Shown here piece after piece: positions 1-7,163 of a stretch of 38,703 nucleotides of DNA (positions within the stretch are counted from its first letter, which is position 1; the number at the start of each line of letters is the position of its first letter). The position numbers were made by a program, and so were the translations under genes. This DNA comes from an uncultured Prevotella sp. Its GTDB lineage: Bacteria; Bacteroidota; Bacteroidia; Bacteroidales; Bacteroidaceae. The notes beneath the pieces were generated by a model. The model worked only from the letters and a program-made list of their open reading frames with translations. It was not told the DNA's origin and searched no databases. The stretch covers positions 1 through 38,703 of the forward strand of contig CAMAGM010000009.1 of assembly GCA_945833995.1 (NCBI GenBank), written 5' to 3'.

Positions 1-212
1 TCATTGGTTTCAAGATGCTTTCTGTAGGTCATGTCCATAATCCCATGGCTCTCGGTCTGTCCATGGGAGCCGCCTCACATGCTCTCGGGACATCTGCCGC
101 CATGGACCGCGACCAGTTTGTTGGTGCATACGCCAGCCTTGGCCTTACCCTCAACGGCATCCTTACCGCCATTCTCACTCCTACGGTAATAGACGTAATC
201 AATTCGTTTTAG
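1..212 (+). CDS. LrgB-family membrane protein, C-terminal fragment (5' end outside window)
   Basis: The frame is open from the window edge, so the gene begins outside; the ATG at 15 is internal. The visible ~70 residues contain an NPMALGLSMGAASHALGTS stretch followed by a hydrophobic segment ending in LTAILTP. This matches the C-terminal end of LrgB/YohK proteins, which carry a conserved Gly-rich SHxxGT segment before the last membrane helix. LrgB proteins are inner-membrane partners of holin-like LrgA, linked to murein hydrolase control and metabolite export. LrgA would be expected upstream, outside the window. Family assignment is fairly sure; function in this organism is inferred only from the family. 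Confidence 0.75.
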   Translation, partial: IGFKMLSVGHVHNPMALGLSMGAASHALGTSAAMDRDQFVGAYASLGLTLNGILTAILTPTVIDVINSF

Positions 213-495
213 AATTTGAAAGGGTAATCCATCCTTTGGAATAGTAGTATGGCAATACATTACTTTGTGATATTCAGCCCTTTGTAATGCGCAGCGCTGG
301 ATATTCAACCACATTAAAGGGTGGGAAAGTTGAATTAAATATTATTTTCGGCTTGTTCGTGAGAGTAGCACGATTATTTAATATGAACAGGTGATAGTCT
401 CTGTTTATCCTGTAATGAAAAGTCCAACGTTGCGTTTGTGGAGACGCAACGTTGGATTTGTTTTGACGCAACGTTAGGGATAAATTGCCGCAACG
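213..495. other. Intergenic region with an imperfect hairpin and an AACGTT repeat cluster
   Basis: No gene is seen in this 283-base gap between two convergent genes. An imperfect inverted repeat (TGATATTCAGC with GCTGGATATTCA, about 268-303) may end the lrgB transcript, but no clear T-tract follows. The right part holds the 22-bp-spaced AACGTT array listed separately. Confidence 0.5.
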
Positions 496-498
496 TTA
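424..498. repeat. AACGTT palindrome array, 4 copies at exact 22-bp spacing
   Basis: AACGTT begins at 426, 448, 470 and 492, so each step is exactly 22 bases although the DNA between the cores differs. Flanks switch orientation (CCAACGTTGCG versus CGCAACGTTGG). The last copy overlaps the stop codon of the GH3 gene on the minus strand. The same core and spacing recur at 21491-21640. Confidence 0.8.
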
Positions 499-2835
499 GT
501 TTTTCTTCAACAGATTCAGAGGTTCGGTGGGGGCGAGGACATCGGTGGTCTTCTCGGTGTATTGCTTCAGCTGGGCTGTTGCGGTGCAGCGCACGTCGTC
601 GATGTTGGCGGCTATGCTGAAGGTGTATTTGCCGGCTGCCGTGAGCCACTGTGCGTTCTGCTCGTCGTAGGAAGCGAGGTCGCGGACGGGAATCTGCATC
701 GTCAGAGTCTGGCTCTCGCCTGGGGCGAGCGAGCGTGTCTTGGCAAACGATTTGAGTTCCTTCGAGGGCTTCTCAAGTCCTGCCTCGGGAGCTGTGGCAT
801 AAACCTGCACTGCTTCCTTGCCTTCTACCTTTCCAGTGTTCTTCACCACGACGGTCAGCACCACGTTGTCGCCGTTGACCTTCACCGTAGGCTTGCTGTA
901 GGCAAAGGTGGTGTAGCTCAGACCGTAGCCGAAAGGATAGGCAACGGGCTTCTTGAAGGTGTCGAAATATCGGTAGCCTACGTAGATGTCCTCCTCGTGG
1001 TTGGTGAAGTCAACGCCCTTGATAGGTGCGCCCCAACCTTTCATCTCCTTATACGAGTAGAGGGTCATGTCTTGTGGGAAGTTGGCTGTTGAGGGATGGT
1101 CGGCGGCTGTTATGGGCCAAGTCATCGTGAGCTTGCCCGATGGACAAACCTTGCCTGCCATGATGTCGGCAATGGAGTTGCCGCCTTCCTCGCCTGGCTG
1201 CCAAGCCATGATGATGGCATCGGCACGGTCGCGCCACGAAACGGTCTCAATCACCGAGCCGGAATTGATGACCACAACCACTGGCTTGCCTGCCTTGCGG
1301 AAAGCATCGCTGACGCGGTCGATGAGCTGGCGCTCAAGAGGCGTGATGTTGAACTCGTCGTCAATCGAGCGGTCGATGCCCTCGCCTGCCTGTCGGCCAA
1401 TGGTGATGATGGCGGCGTCGGCTTCGGGGCAGCTCTCGTCGATGCATCGCTGCGACAACTCTATCTCAGGCAGCTTCACCTTGCCGAACATTGGCATCTG
1501 GAACCACTTCGTTGGCTCGCGGTCAGCCTCAAACTTCACCTTGGCATACTCTACGTATTTTTGATAGATGTCGGTAAGGGTCTTTGTAGTGGAGATGCCA
1601 GCGTTCTTCAGACCTTGTACCATGTCGATGACGTAAGGCACGTTGACGTTGCCCGAACCGCAACCGCAGTGGAGGAAGTCGTAGGAGTTCACTCCGAAGA
1701 GTGCCACTGTCTTGATGTCCTTAAGAGGCAGCACTCCGTTGTTCTGCAGCAGCACGATGCCCTCGGCAGCCGACTGTCGTGTGATGGTGGCGTGAGCCTT
1801 CAGGTCGGGTGTGTTTGATGCCTTGAACTGTTGCATCTTTGGTGAAAGGGTGCAGAGCTCCAGCACTCGGCGCACGCAGACATCAACGTCAGCCATGCTG
1901 AGTTTGCCGCTCTTCACCTTGTTTATAATGTCCTCGGTCTGTGAACCATAGCCTGGCATCATGAGGTCGTTGCCCGCATGCACTTGTGCGGCAGTGTTGC
2001 GCAGTCCTGTCCAGTCGGTCATAACCATGCCGCGGAAACCCCAGTCGGTGCGCAGGATGTCGGTGAGCAGTTCGTGGCTCTCCTGTGCGAATATGCCGTT
2101 TATCTTGTTGTACGACGACATGACTGTCCAAGGGTTGCTCTCGCGAACGGCAATCTCGAAGCCACGCAGGTAGATCTCGCGCATGGCACGCTTCGACAGA
2201 CGCTCGTCAACCCGTGTGCGGTCGGTCTCCTGTGAGTTCACGGCGTAGTGCTTTATGCTTGTTCCCACGTTCTGGCTTTGCACGCCACGGATATAGGCAG
2301 CGGCAATGCGGCCCGTGAGCAGTGGGTCTTCGGAGTAGTATTCGAAGTTGCGTCCGCAGAGAGGGTTGCGGTGGATATTGACTCCAGGGCCGAGAATCAC
2401 GTCGCAGTTGTATTCTCGTGTCTCATTGCCTATAGCCTTTCCCACCTGCTCCACCAGTTCGGTGTTCCATGTTGAGGCGAGTGTGGAGCCAACGGGGAAT
2501 CCTGTGGCATAGTAGGTCTTTGTCTCGCCCTCGCGTTTCGGCTCTATGCGTACTCCGGCAGGACCGTCGGCAAGCACGAGCATCGGTATGCCGAGGCGTG
2601 GAATGGCTGCGGTCACTCCCGCAGCACCGGGGACGAGGTTCTTCGTATAGCCGCCCATGGCTCCACCAGTCTCAGCCTGGTTTGTTGCTCCCACGAGCAA
2701 GAGTGCCTTCTCCTCAAGCGTCATGGCTTTCAATACTTCGTCGATGTTGTCGGCTCTCAGTTGTGGAGCCTGTTGTGCCGAGGCAGTCAGTGCAGTTGCT
2801 GCGGCAAAGGTCAGTAATGTCTTCTTTATATGCAT
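496..2835 (-). CDS. Secreted GH3 beta-glucosidase (bglX-like)
   Basis: A glycoside hydrolase family 3 enzyme of 779 residues, expected to remove terminal beta-linked glucose (or xylose) from oligosaccharides in the periplasm. Residues 1-20 form a signal peptide ending near ASA-QQ. The (beta/alpha)8 domain follows, with LADGPAGVRI, the KHYAVN motif and VMTDW, whose Asp near residue 274 is the expected nucleophile. The alpha/beta sandwich domain and a C-terminal fibronectin-III-like domain (YPFGYGLSYTTF then VKNTGKVEGKEAVQ) complete a normal full-length GH3. No PA14 insert is seen. It has its own promoter just upstream and is not obviously in an operon. Exact substrate cannot be read from sequence; beta-glucosidase is the commonest activity for this layout. 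Confidence 0.9.
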   Translation of the reverse strand: MHIKKTLLTFAAATALTASAQQAPQLRADNIDEVLKAMTLEEKALLLVGATNQAETGGAMGGYTKNLVPGAAGVTAAIPRLGIPMLVLADGPAGVRIEPKREGETKTYYATGFPVGSTLASTWNTELVEQVGKAIGNETREYNCDVILGPGVNIHRNPLCGRNFEYYSEDPLLTGRIAAAYIRGVQSQNVGTSIKHYAVNSQETDRTRVDERLSKRAMREIYLRGFEIAVRESNPWTVMSSYNKINGIFAQESHELLTDILRTDWGFRGMVMTDWTGLRNTAAQVHAGNDLMMPGYGSQTEDIINKVKSGKLSMADVDVCVRRVLELCTLSPKMQQFKASNTPDLKAHATITRQSAAEGIVLLQNNGVLPLKDIKTVALFGVNSYDFLHCGCGSGNVNVPYVIDMVQGLKNAGISTTKTLTDIYQKYVEYAKVKFEADREPTKWFQMPMFGKVKLPEIELSQRCIDESCPEADAAIITIGRQAGEGIDRSIDDEFNITPLERQLIDRVSDAFRKAGKPVVVVINSGSVIETVSWRDRADAIIMAWQPGEEGGNSIADIMAGKVCPSGKLTMTWPITAADHPSTANFPQDMTLYSYKEMKGWGAPIKGVDFTNHEEDIYVGYRYFDTFKKPVAYPFGYGLSYTTFAYSKPTVKVNGDNVVLTVVVKNTGKVEGKEAVQVYATAPEAGLEKPSKELKSFAKTRSLAPGESQTLTMQIPVRDLASYDEQNAQWLTAAGKYTFSIAANIDDVRCTATAQLKQYTEKTTDVLAPTEPLNLLKKN

Positions 2836-2866
2836 AATAAAATGGAAAAAAATGGTTATTGTGCTG

Positions 2867-2898
2867 CAAATTTACGACTTTTGCTTCATACGACCAAA
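2867..2898 (-). promoter_or_regulatory. Bacteroidetes-type promoter for the GH3 gene
   Basis: On the minus strand TTTG (2898-2895) is followed after 20 bases by TAAATTTG (2874-2867), matching the -33 TTTG / -7 TAnnTTTG consensus. It lies about 32 bases upstream of the GH3 start codon. Confidence 0.65.
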
Positions 2899-2925
2899 AG
2901 TTTTTGTGTTTTTCTTGCTTATGTG

Positions 2926-2974
2926 TGGAAAAAAAGGAAAGGGATTCAAGAGGCGATGTTGCCTCTCAAATCCC
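2926..2974 (-). terminator. Intrinsic terminator downstream of ddh
   Basis: GGGATTCAAGAGGC and GCCTCTCAAATCCC form a 14-position stem with 12 matches (2941-2974). On the minus strand it is followed by a T-rich run. It sits about 35 bases past the ddh stop and points away from it. Confidence 0.7.
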
Positions 2975-3009
2975 CCAAGAGTGTATGTGTTGTTTTGTGT
3001 CGTTGTTAT

Positions 3010-3915
3010 TTACACGAGATGTGCGATGAGGTCCTCACGGTCGCCCTCAAGCATATCCACTACAGGAATCTCTATCATTGTGTAGCAACCAGGCTGCTGG
3101 CGCATTGAGGCGCGTGCCACGTTTACGAGCACCTGACCGGTGAGTGCGGGGTTGTTGATGCTCATGTTGAACTCCAGTCGCTGGTTTTGTGTCTGTCCGC
3201 TCACACCCTTGCGAACGAGGTTCACGCCATGACCCATGTCGCGCACGTCGTCAACCGAAGCCACCTGGAACACGTGTGTCTCGTCGTTGGCGAAGTATGG
3301 GTCAGCCTTTATTGCCTTCGTAACATCTTCAAGCTTATAGCCTTCCTCCAGTTCTACATACACCATGCGGCGGTGTATGCCCTCGCCGTGAGGAATGGTC
3401 ATTGAGAGAGCGTTCTTCACGCCTTCCTTCGAGCGCACGCAAACAGAGTGTCCCATCGACATGCCCGGACCGAAGTTGGTGTAGCTCAGTCCCTTTGGTG
3501 CGAGGCTCTGCATGAGTGTGCGTACTACGGAGTCAGAGCCTGGGTCCCAACCGGCAGCGATGACCGAGACGGTACCTGTCTCCTTGTTGATAGGCATCAG
3601 CTCGCGACGATAGTCGAGAATGCTTGTGTGGATGTCGAAGCTGTCAACGGTGTTGATTCCGAGTGGCAGAATGTCCTTCGCAAATTCTGGACAAGAGCGT
3701 GTTGGAGCTGCCAGTATTGCTACGTCAACGTCTTTCAGCTCGCGTATGTTCTTCACCACTTCATACTGTGCCAGTTCGGCTGGCTTGTTCTCTGCACCGT
3801 TGCGGCGCACTATGCCTGCTATCTCGAAGTCGTTTGCTGCTTCGAGGGCTTGGACTGTATATCGTCCAATGTTGCCGTATCCTACCACGGCTGCTCTAAT
3901 CTTCTTCATATCCAT
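3010..3915 (-). CDS. ddh: meso-Diaminopimelate D-dehydrogenase
   Basis: Catalyses the NADPH-dependent reductive amination of L-tetrahydrodipicolinate to meso-diaminopimelate, the one-step branch supplying lysine and the peptidoglycan cross-linking residue, in the cytoplasm. The N-terminus shows the Rossmann nucleotide-binding motif VVGYGNIGRYTVQALE. Family signatures follow: SFDIH near residue 95, then AAGWDPGSDSVVR and NFGPGMSMGHS in the substrate-binding half. At about 300 residues it is full length. MDMKK offers two close starts; the annotated ATG gives MDMKKIRA and the second Met, two codons later, is equally plausible. It stands alone between its own promoter-like site and a strong terminator. 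Assignment is confident from motif order. Confidence 0.93.
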   Translation of the reverse strand: MDMKKIRAAVVGYGNIGRYTVQALEAANDFEIAGIVRRNGAENKPAELAQYEVVKNIRELKDVDVAILAAPTRSCPEFAKDILPLGINTVDSFDIHTSILDYRRELMPINKETGTVSVIAAGWDPGSDSVVRTLMQSLAPKGLSYTNFGPGMSMGHSVCVRSKEGVKNALSMTIPHGEGIHRRMVYVELEEGYKLEDVTKAIKADPYFANDETHVFQVASVDDVRDMGHGVNLVRKGVSGQTQNQRLEFNMSINNPALTGQVLVNVARASMRQQPGCYTMIEIPVVDMLEGDREDLIAHLV

Positions 3916-3953
3916 TTAGTTGTTTGATGTTTATCTTTTTTTGTTTGCGGTTG

Positions 3954-3988
3954 CAAAATTACTCTTTTTCTGCGAAATGAGTATCAAA
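3954..3988 (-). promoter_or_regulatory. Candidate promoter for ddh
   Basis: The minus strand has TAATTTTG (3961-3954), a good -7 box. The nearest upstream TTTG (3988-3985) is 23 bases away, slightly longer than ideal. Confidence 0.45.
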
Positions 3989-4062
3989 AGGGAAGAAAAA
4001 AATGTAAATCGGTAGAGGTTTTTGTCGATTTGATACATTTCCTGCGCCTCAGAGAGAGAATC

Positions 4063-4091
4063 CGTAAGCAAAATGCAAGTTTTTGCTAACG
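4063..4091 (-). other. Hairpin downstream of ruvA
   Basis: GTAAGCAAAA and TTTTGCTAAC pair at 9 of 10 positions about 15 bases past the ruvA stop. There is no clear T-tract, so it may be a weak terminator or a 3' end stabiliser. Confidence 0.35.
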
Positions 4092-4104
4092 AACTCTCGT
4101 TTCC

Positions 4105-4707
4105 TCACTTTATCAACTTCAGAGCTGTCTTTATCACCTGCTCCACAGGCATGTCGGGATTGTCCTTGAGAATCTGCATTACCACTTTATGCGATGGGGC
4201 AGGCGAGAAGCCAAGCATTGTGAGTGCGCTTATTGCCTCTTCCTTCACTTCTGAGTTGACTGGCTGCTGTATGGCTCCGCCTGCTGGAATCTCTGCCGCT
4301 ATGCCGAGCGACACTATCTTGTCGCGCAAATCGACAATGATGCGTTGTGCCGTCTTCAGTCCAATGCCCTTTATGGTCTTTATCATCCGCTCGTTGCCTG
4401 TGGATATGCAGTCGCAAAGCTCGGCAGGGCTCATCGACGAGAGCACCATTCGGGCAGTGTTTGGTCCTACGCCCGACACAGTGATGAGCAACAGGAACAT
4501 CTCACGTTCCTTCTTTGAGGCGAAGCCGAACAGGACGTGTGCGTCCTCCCGTATTGCCTCATGCACGTAGAGCTTCACTTCCTTCTTGCCTTGTATGGCA
4601 GAGAAAGTGTTGAGCGATATGTTCATTCCGTAGCCCACGCCAGCGGCCTCTACGACAGCCATAGCGGGGGCAAGTTCTGTAAGTTCACCTTTTATATATT
4701 CTATCAT
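4105..4707 (-). CDS. ruvA: Holliday junction branch-migration protein RuvA
   Basis: RuvA binds four-way Holliday junctions as a tetramer and loads the RuvB hexameric motor for branch migration in recombinational repair. The protein begins [12 protein letters not shown], the usual RuvA OB-fold start. It carries the helix-hairpin-helix segments [16 protein letters not shown] and [16 protein letters not shown] in the middle. The C-terminal domain ([14 protein letters not shown] to IKTALKLIK) is the flexible RuvB-contacting three-helix part. The ORF track starts 30 codons upstream, but those codons lie in an intergenic repeat and do not resemble RuvA, so the internal ATG at 4707 is used, giving 200 residues, the normal size. 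It follows panE on the same strand about 93 bases downstream. Confidence 0.95.
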   Translation of the reverse strand: MIEYIKGELTELAPAMAVVEAAGVGYGMNISLNTFSAIQGKKEVKLYVHEAIREDAHVLFGFASKKEREMFLLLITVSGVGPNTARMVLSSMSPAELCDCISTGNERMIKTIKGIGLKTAQRIIVDLRDKIVSLGIAAEIPAGGAIQQPVNSEVKEEAISALTMLGFSPAPSHKVVMQILKDNPDMPVEQVIKTALKLIK

Positions 4708-4723
4708 AGTTGTTGCTTTTTTA

Positions 4724-4819
4724 GGAGTGAAGAGTGATGAGTTATGATTACTGAACTGTGCGGAATGGAAGACTTGACGGTAATCACAACTCTTCACTCA
4801 TCACTCATCACTCTTCACT
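4724..4819. repeat. Inverted/tandem repeat between panE and ruvA (GTGAAGAGTGATGAG units)
   Basis: The left arm GTGAAGAGTGATGAGTTATGATTAC pairs with GTAATCACAACTCTTCACTCATCACTC and further TCACTCATCACTCTTCAC copies on the right. The right arm encodes the last panE residues (EVKSDE-stop), so the gene end lies inside the repeat. It could form a long hairpin in the panE-ruvA transcript. Confidence 0.7.
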
Positions 4820-5715
4820 TCAATAAATCTCAGTTCCGCCTCAAGCATCTCAAGCTTAGGCATGTTGAATCCTACTGACTTCGCGTCGGCAATGGGACGT
4901 GAGTAAAGATAGTCAATCTCCATTGGTCGGTGGAAGTCGAAATCAAGTTTCATACTTGGCGAGTAGGGTGGCATCTTTATGGTGTTGGCAATCATCTTGT
5001 CAGCAAACGACTTGTCGATGTTCTTTATGCCAAGGGCGTTTGCCGCGCCAATCACCTCAAGCATCTGGTCGTAGATGAGCTTGTGGGTCGATGGACATGA
5101 GAGCAGAAGGTTTGTAGTGGTGTTAAGAGCCACGGTCATTCCGTTGAACGGCATGTTCCATACAGCCTTTTTCCAACGTGCCTCAAGATAGTCCACCTCG
5201 GCAGCACCGATGCCCGCAGAGCGGAAATCGTCGATGAGCTGTTGGAAGCGTACTGTGTCGTTGCAACTGTAGTTGCCAATGTTGATGTTGCCGTAGAACT
5301 GGTGGTTGATGTGTCCTGGCCCAGCCTTTGCCGAGCAGATGAAAGCCAAGCCAGCGGCGAGTGGCTGACCTGGAAACATCTTCTCCACGTCGGGCTCCAC
5401 GCCAATTCCGTTCTGAATGAGCAGCACTATTGTCTCTGGTTTCAGCAGTGGTTTGAGCAGCGATGGAAGCAGATGGTTGTTGGTGGTCTTCAACGCCACT
5501 ATCACCACGTCGCACTCCGGCATGTTTGCCGTGTTGTCATACACGTTTGGCTCCTTCAGGTGGAAAGAACCGTCGCAGGAGTCAACCCGTAGTCCGTTCT
5601 CCACAACATACCGATAGTCGGAGTGTAGTAGGAAATGCACCTCGAAGCCAGCCCTCACGAGACGTGCCCCGTAGTAGCCTCCTATGGCTCCCGTTCCTAT
5701 TATTGCATATTTCAT
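4801..5715 (-). CDS. panE: 2-Dehydropantoate 2-reductase
   Basis: Reduces 2-dehydropantoate to pantoate with NADPH in the pathway to pantothenate and coenzyme A, in the cytoplasm. The N-terminus MKYAIIGTGAIGGYYGARL is the ApbA/PanE nucleotide-binding motif. It is followed by VVIVALKTT and LLIQNGIGVE in the Rossmann domain. The C-terminal helical domain has KAVWNMPFNGMTVALN, containing the conserved active-site Lys/Asn region, and a PPYSPSMKLDFDFHRPMEIDY segment typical of the family. The ORF track starts seven codons earlier (MTPKSKN), but the internal Met gives the canonical start, so 5715 is used (304 residues). The last codons lie in the intergenic repeat. ApbA/PanE family members can act on other ketoacids; panE is the most likely identity. 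Confidence 0.85.
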   Translation of the reverse strand: MKYAIIGTGAIGGYYGARLVRAGFEVHFLLHSDYRYVVENGLRVDSCDGSFHLKEPNVYDNTANMPECDVVIVALKTTNNHLLPSLLKPLLKPETIVLLIQNGIGVEPDVEKMFPGQPLAAGLAFICSAKAGPGHINHQFYGNINIGNYSCNDTVRFQQLIDDFRSAGIGAAEVDYLEARWKKAVWNMPFNGMTVALNTTTNLLLSCPSTHKLIYDQMLEVIGAANALGIKNIDKSFADKMIANTIKMPPYSPSMKLDFDFHRPMEIDYLYSRPIADAKSVGFNMPKLEMLEAELRFIEVKSDE

Positions 5716-5752
5716 ATTCTTACTTTTTGGGGTCAAATATTGTTATCGGGTG

Positions 5753-5784
5753 CAAAGGTAATGCGTTTTTGTGGAATTTGCAAG
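5753..5784 (-). promoter_or_regulatory. Promoter for panE-ruvA
   Basis: The minus strand has TACCTTTG (5760-5753), a consensus -7 box, with CTTG (5784-5781), one mismatch from TTTG, 20 bases upstream. It lies 37 bases before the panE start. Confidence 0.5.
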
Positions 5785-5891
5785 AAAAAAATGAAAAAAG
5801 GGTTGTCTCACGACAGCCCTTCTCCATTACGTTTTCTAACTAACTTATTATCAACTATTCATTACTCATTACAAAATCTGGTGCAAAGTTA
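5784..5891 (-). ncRNA. Candidate short transcript ending at a strong intrinsic terminator
   Basis: The minus strand carries TAACTTTG (5891-5884), then about 60 AT-rich bases, then a hairpin (5798-5821, AAGGGTTGTC / GACAGCCCTT, 10 pairs with one G-U) followed by a T-rich tract. No minus-strand gene lies upstream, so the terminator would end a roughly 90-base RNA. panE has its own promoter further downstream. The -33 box is poor. It may instead be a relic or a block to antisense transcription. Confidence 0.35.
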
Positions 5892-5935
5892 CGGCTTATT
5901 TTTAATAAATAGTAACTTTTTCGGTAAAAAAATAA

Positions 5936-5949
5936 CGTAAACGTTTGCG
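5936..5949. promoter_or_regulatory. LacI-type operator candidate
   Basis: CGTAAACGTTTGCG is palindromic at 6 of 7 half-site positions around a central CG, as in LacI/PurR/CcpA-type operators. It overlaps the -33 box of the LacI gene promoter, which suggests autoregulation. Confidence 0.5.
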
Positions 5950-5975
5950 AATTTCAAAAATATGGAGTATATTTG
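5944..5975 (+). promoter_or_regulatory. Promoter of the LacI-family regulator gene
   Basis: TTTG (5944-5947), 20 bases, then TATATTTG (5968-5975) fit the Bacteroidetes consensus. This leaves a leader of roughly 40 bases before the ATG at 6021. Confidence 0.7.
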
Positions 5976-6020
5976 CAAGCGCAATTATCTTAAATAACAG
6001 TAAAGACCTATATTGATATA

Positions 6021-7049
6021 ATGAATAACGTGAAACACAGGACTTCGCTGAAAGACCTTGCAGCGAAACTTGGAGTCAGCATAGCCACGGTGAGCCGTGC
6101 GCTGCGCAACAGTCCGGAGATAGGGCAGGAGATGCAGCAGCGTGTGAAGGCATTGGCAAAGGAACTAAACTACAGGCCAAATCCCTTCGCCCGCAGCCTA
6201 AGGCGTGAGGCTCCGAAAATTATAGGCGTGGTGGTGCCAAACCTCGTCACCCATTTCTATTCGGCTGTGCTCGACGGAATAGAGGAGGAGGCGGCAAAGT
6301 CGGGATATTCGGTCATCAGTGCCAACAGCCATGAGGACTGCGTGGCGGAGGCAAAGGCTGTTGACAACTTCATCGACATGCACGTGGAGGGCATCATTGC
6401 CTGTCTTGCACAGAACACCACCGACTACTCCCATTTCGAGGAGATAGCCGAGATGGGCATCCCGCTTGTGTTCTTCGGGCGAACCTGCATGAGCGACAAG
6501 TTCTCCACCGTGACCGCCAATGGCGACGAGGCGGCACAGATGGCAACGGAGCACCTCATAAGCACTGGTAGCCGGCGCATAGCCTTCATTGGAGGACCAA
6601 ACCACCTCGACATGGTGAAGCGCAGGAAGCACGGCTATCTGGAGGCACTGCGCGACCACCGCATACCCATCGACCGGGAAATAGTGGTGTGCGACAGGAT
6701 AGACTATCAGACGGCGTTGGCGAACACGCTGAAATTGCTTCAGCGTCCCGACCGTCCCGACGCCATACTGGCTTTCAACGACATAATAACCTTCGCCGCC
6801 TACACTGCCATAAGGCAGATGAAGCTCAACATACCTGACGACGTGGCACTCATAGGCTTCACCGATGACATTCATACGGAATACGTCACCCCACGAATGT
6901 CGGTCATTGCCGACCAGTCGCAGACTATGGGAGCCGAGGCTTGTCGCCTGTTGATGAAGGCGATAGGTGGCGACAGCAAGATAAGGAACGTCATAGTTCC
7001 GCAAAAGCTCGTAATCAGAGAGACATCGGCAAAGAAGTTGACGAGTTGA
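6021..7049 (+). CDS. LacI-family transcriptional regulator
   Basis: A sugar-responsive DNA-binding regulator of 342 residues. The N-terminus has a LacI helix-turn-helix, TSLKDLAAKLGVSIATVSRALRNSP, followed by the hinge region NYRPNPFARSLRR. The remainder is the periplasmic-binding-protein-like effector domain, beginning IIGVVVPNLVTHFYSAVLDGIE and including FIGGP and ALIGFTDD. It is full length. It is divergent from panE and lies 114 bases upstream of the membrane sensor gene, at the head of the glycan cassette, so it probably controls that cassette and itself through the palindrome at 5936-5949. The effector cannot be told from sequence. The last codons (LTS-stop) fall inside an 8-bp tandem repeat. 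Confidence 0.9.
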   Translation: MNNVKHRTSLKDLAAKLGVSIATVSRALRNSPEIGQEMQQRVKALAKELNYRPNPFARSLRREAPKIIGVVVPNLVTHFYSAVLDGIEEEAAKSGYSVISANSHEDCVAEAKAVDNFIDMHVEGIIACLAQNTTDYSHFEEIAEMGIPLVFFGRTCMSDKFSTVTANGDEAAQMATEHLISTGSRRIAFIGGPNHLDMVKRRKHGYLEALRDHRIPIDREIVVCDRIDYQTALANTLKLLQRPDRPDAILAFNDIITFAAYTAIRQMKLNIPDDVALIGFTDDIHTEYVTPRMSVIADQSQTMGAEACRLLMKAIGGDSKIRNVIVPQKLVIRETSAKKLTS

Positions 7050-7078
7050 CAAGTTGACAAGTTGACGAGTTGACAAGT
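7037..7078 (+). repeat. 8-bp tandem repeat (GTTGACAA/GTTGACGA, 5 copies)
   Basis: Five consecutive 8-base units run through the LacI gene stop codon into the spacer before the sensor gene. Copy-number change would alter only the extreme C-terminus of the regulator. Confidence 0.85.
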
Positions 7079-7163
7079 CATTTGTCCTGCTATTAGCTCC
7101 TGTCATTTAAGAAAAAAACAATATGTCCTACTTGTAAACTTAAAAAAACGAAGAAACTATATT

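Noticed and set aside
1096-1818. Long plus-strand ORFs (240, 176 and 165 aa) inside the first GH3 gene.
   Set aside because: They lie wholly within a gene with all GH3 motifs on the opposite strand, and their translations are low in recognisable structure.
4708-4797. RuvA N-terminal extension of 30 residues in the ORF track.
   Set aside because: The extra codons lie in an intergenic inverted repeat, and RuvA proteins begin MIEYIKG-like.
6198-7106. 302-aa minus-strand ORF antisense to the LacI gene.
   Set aside because: It is a mirror-frame shadow of a clear LacI coding sequence, a common effect of this codon usage, and has no recognisable domain.
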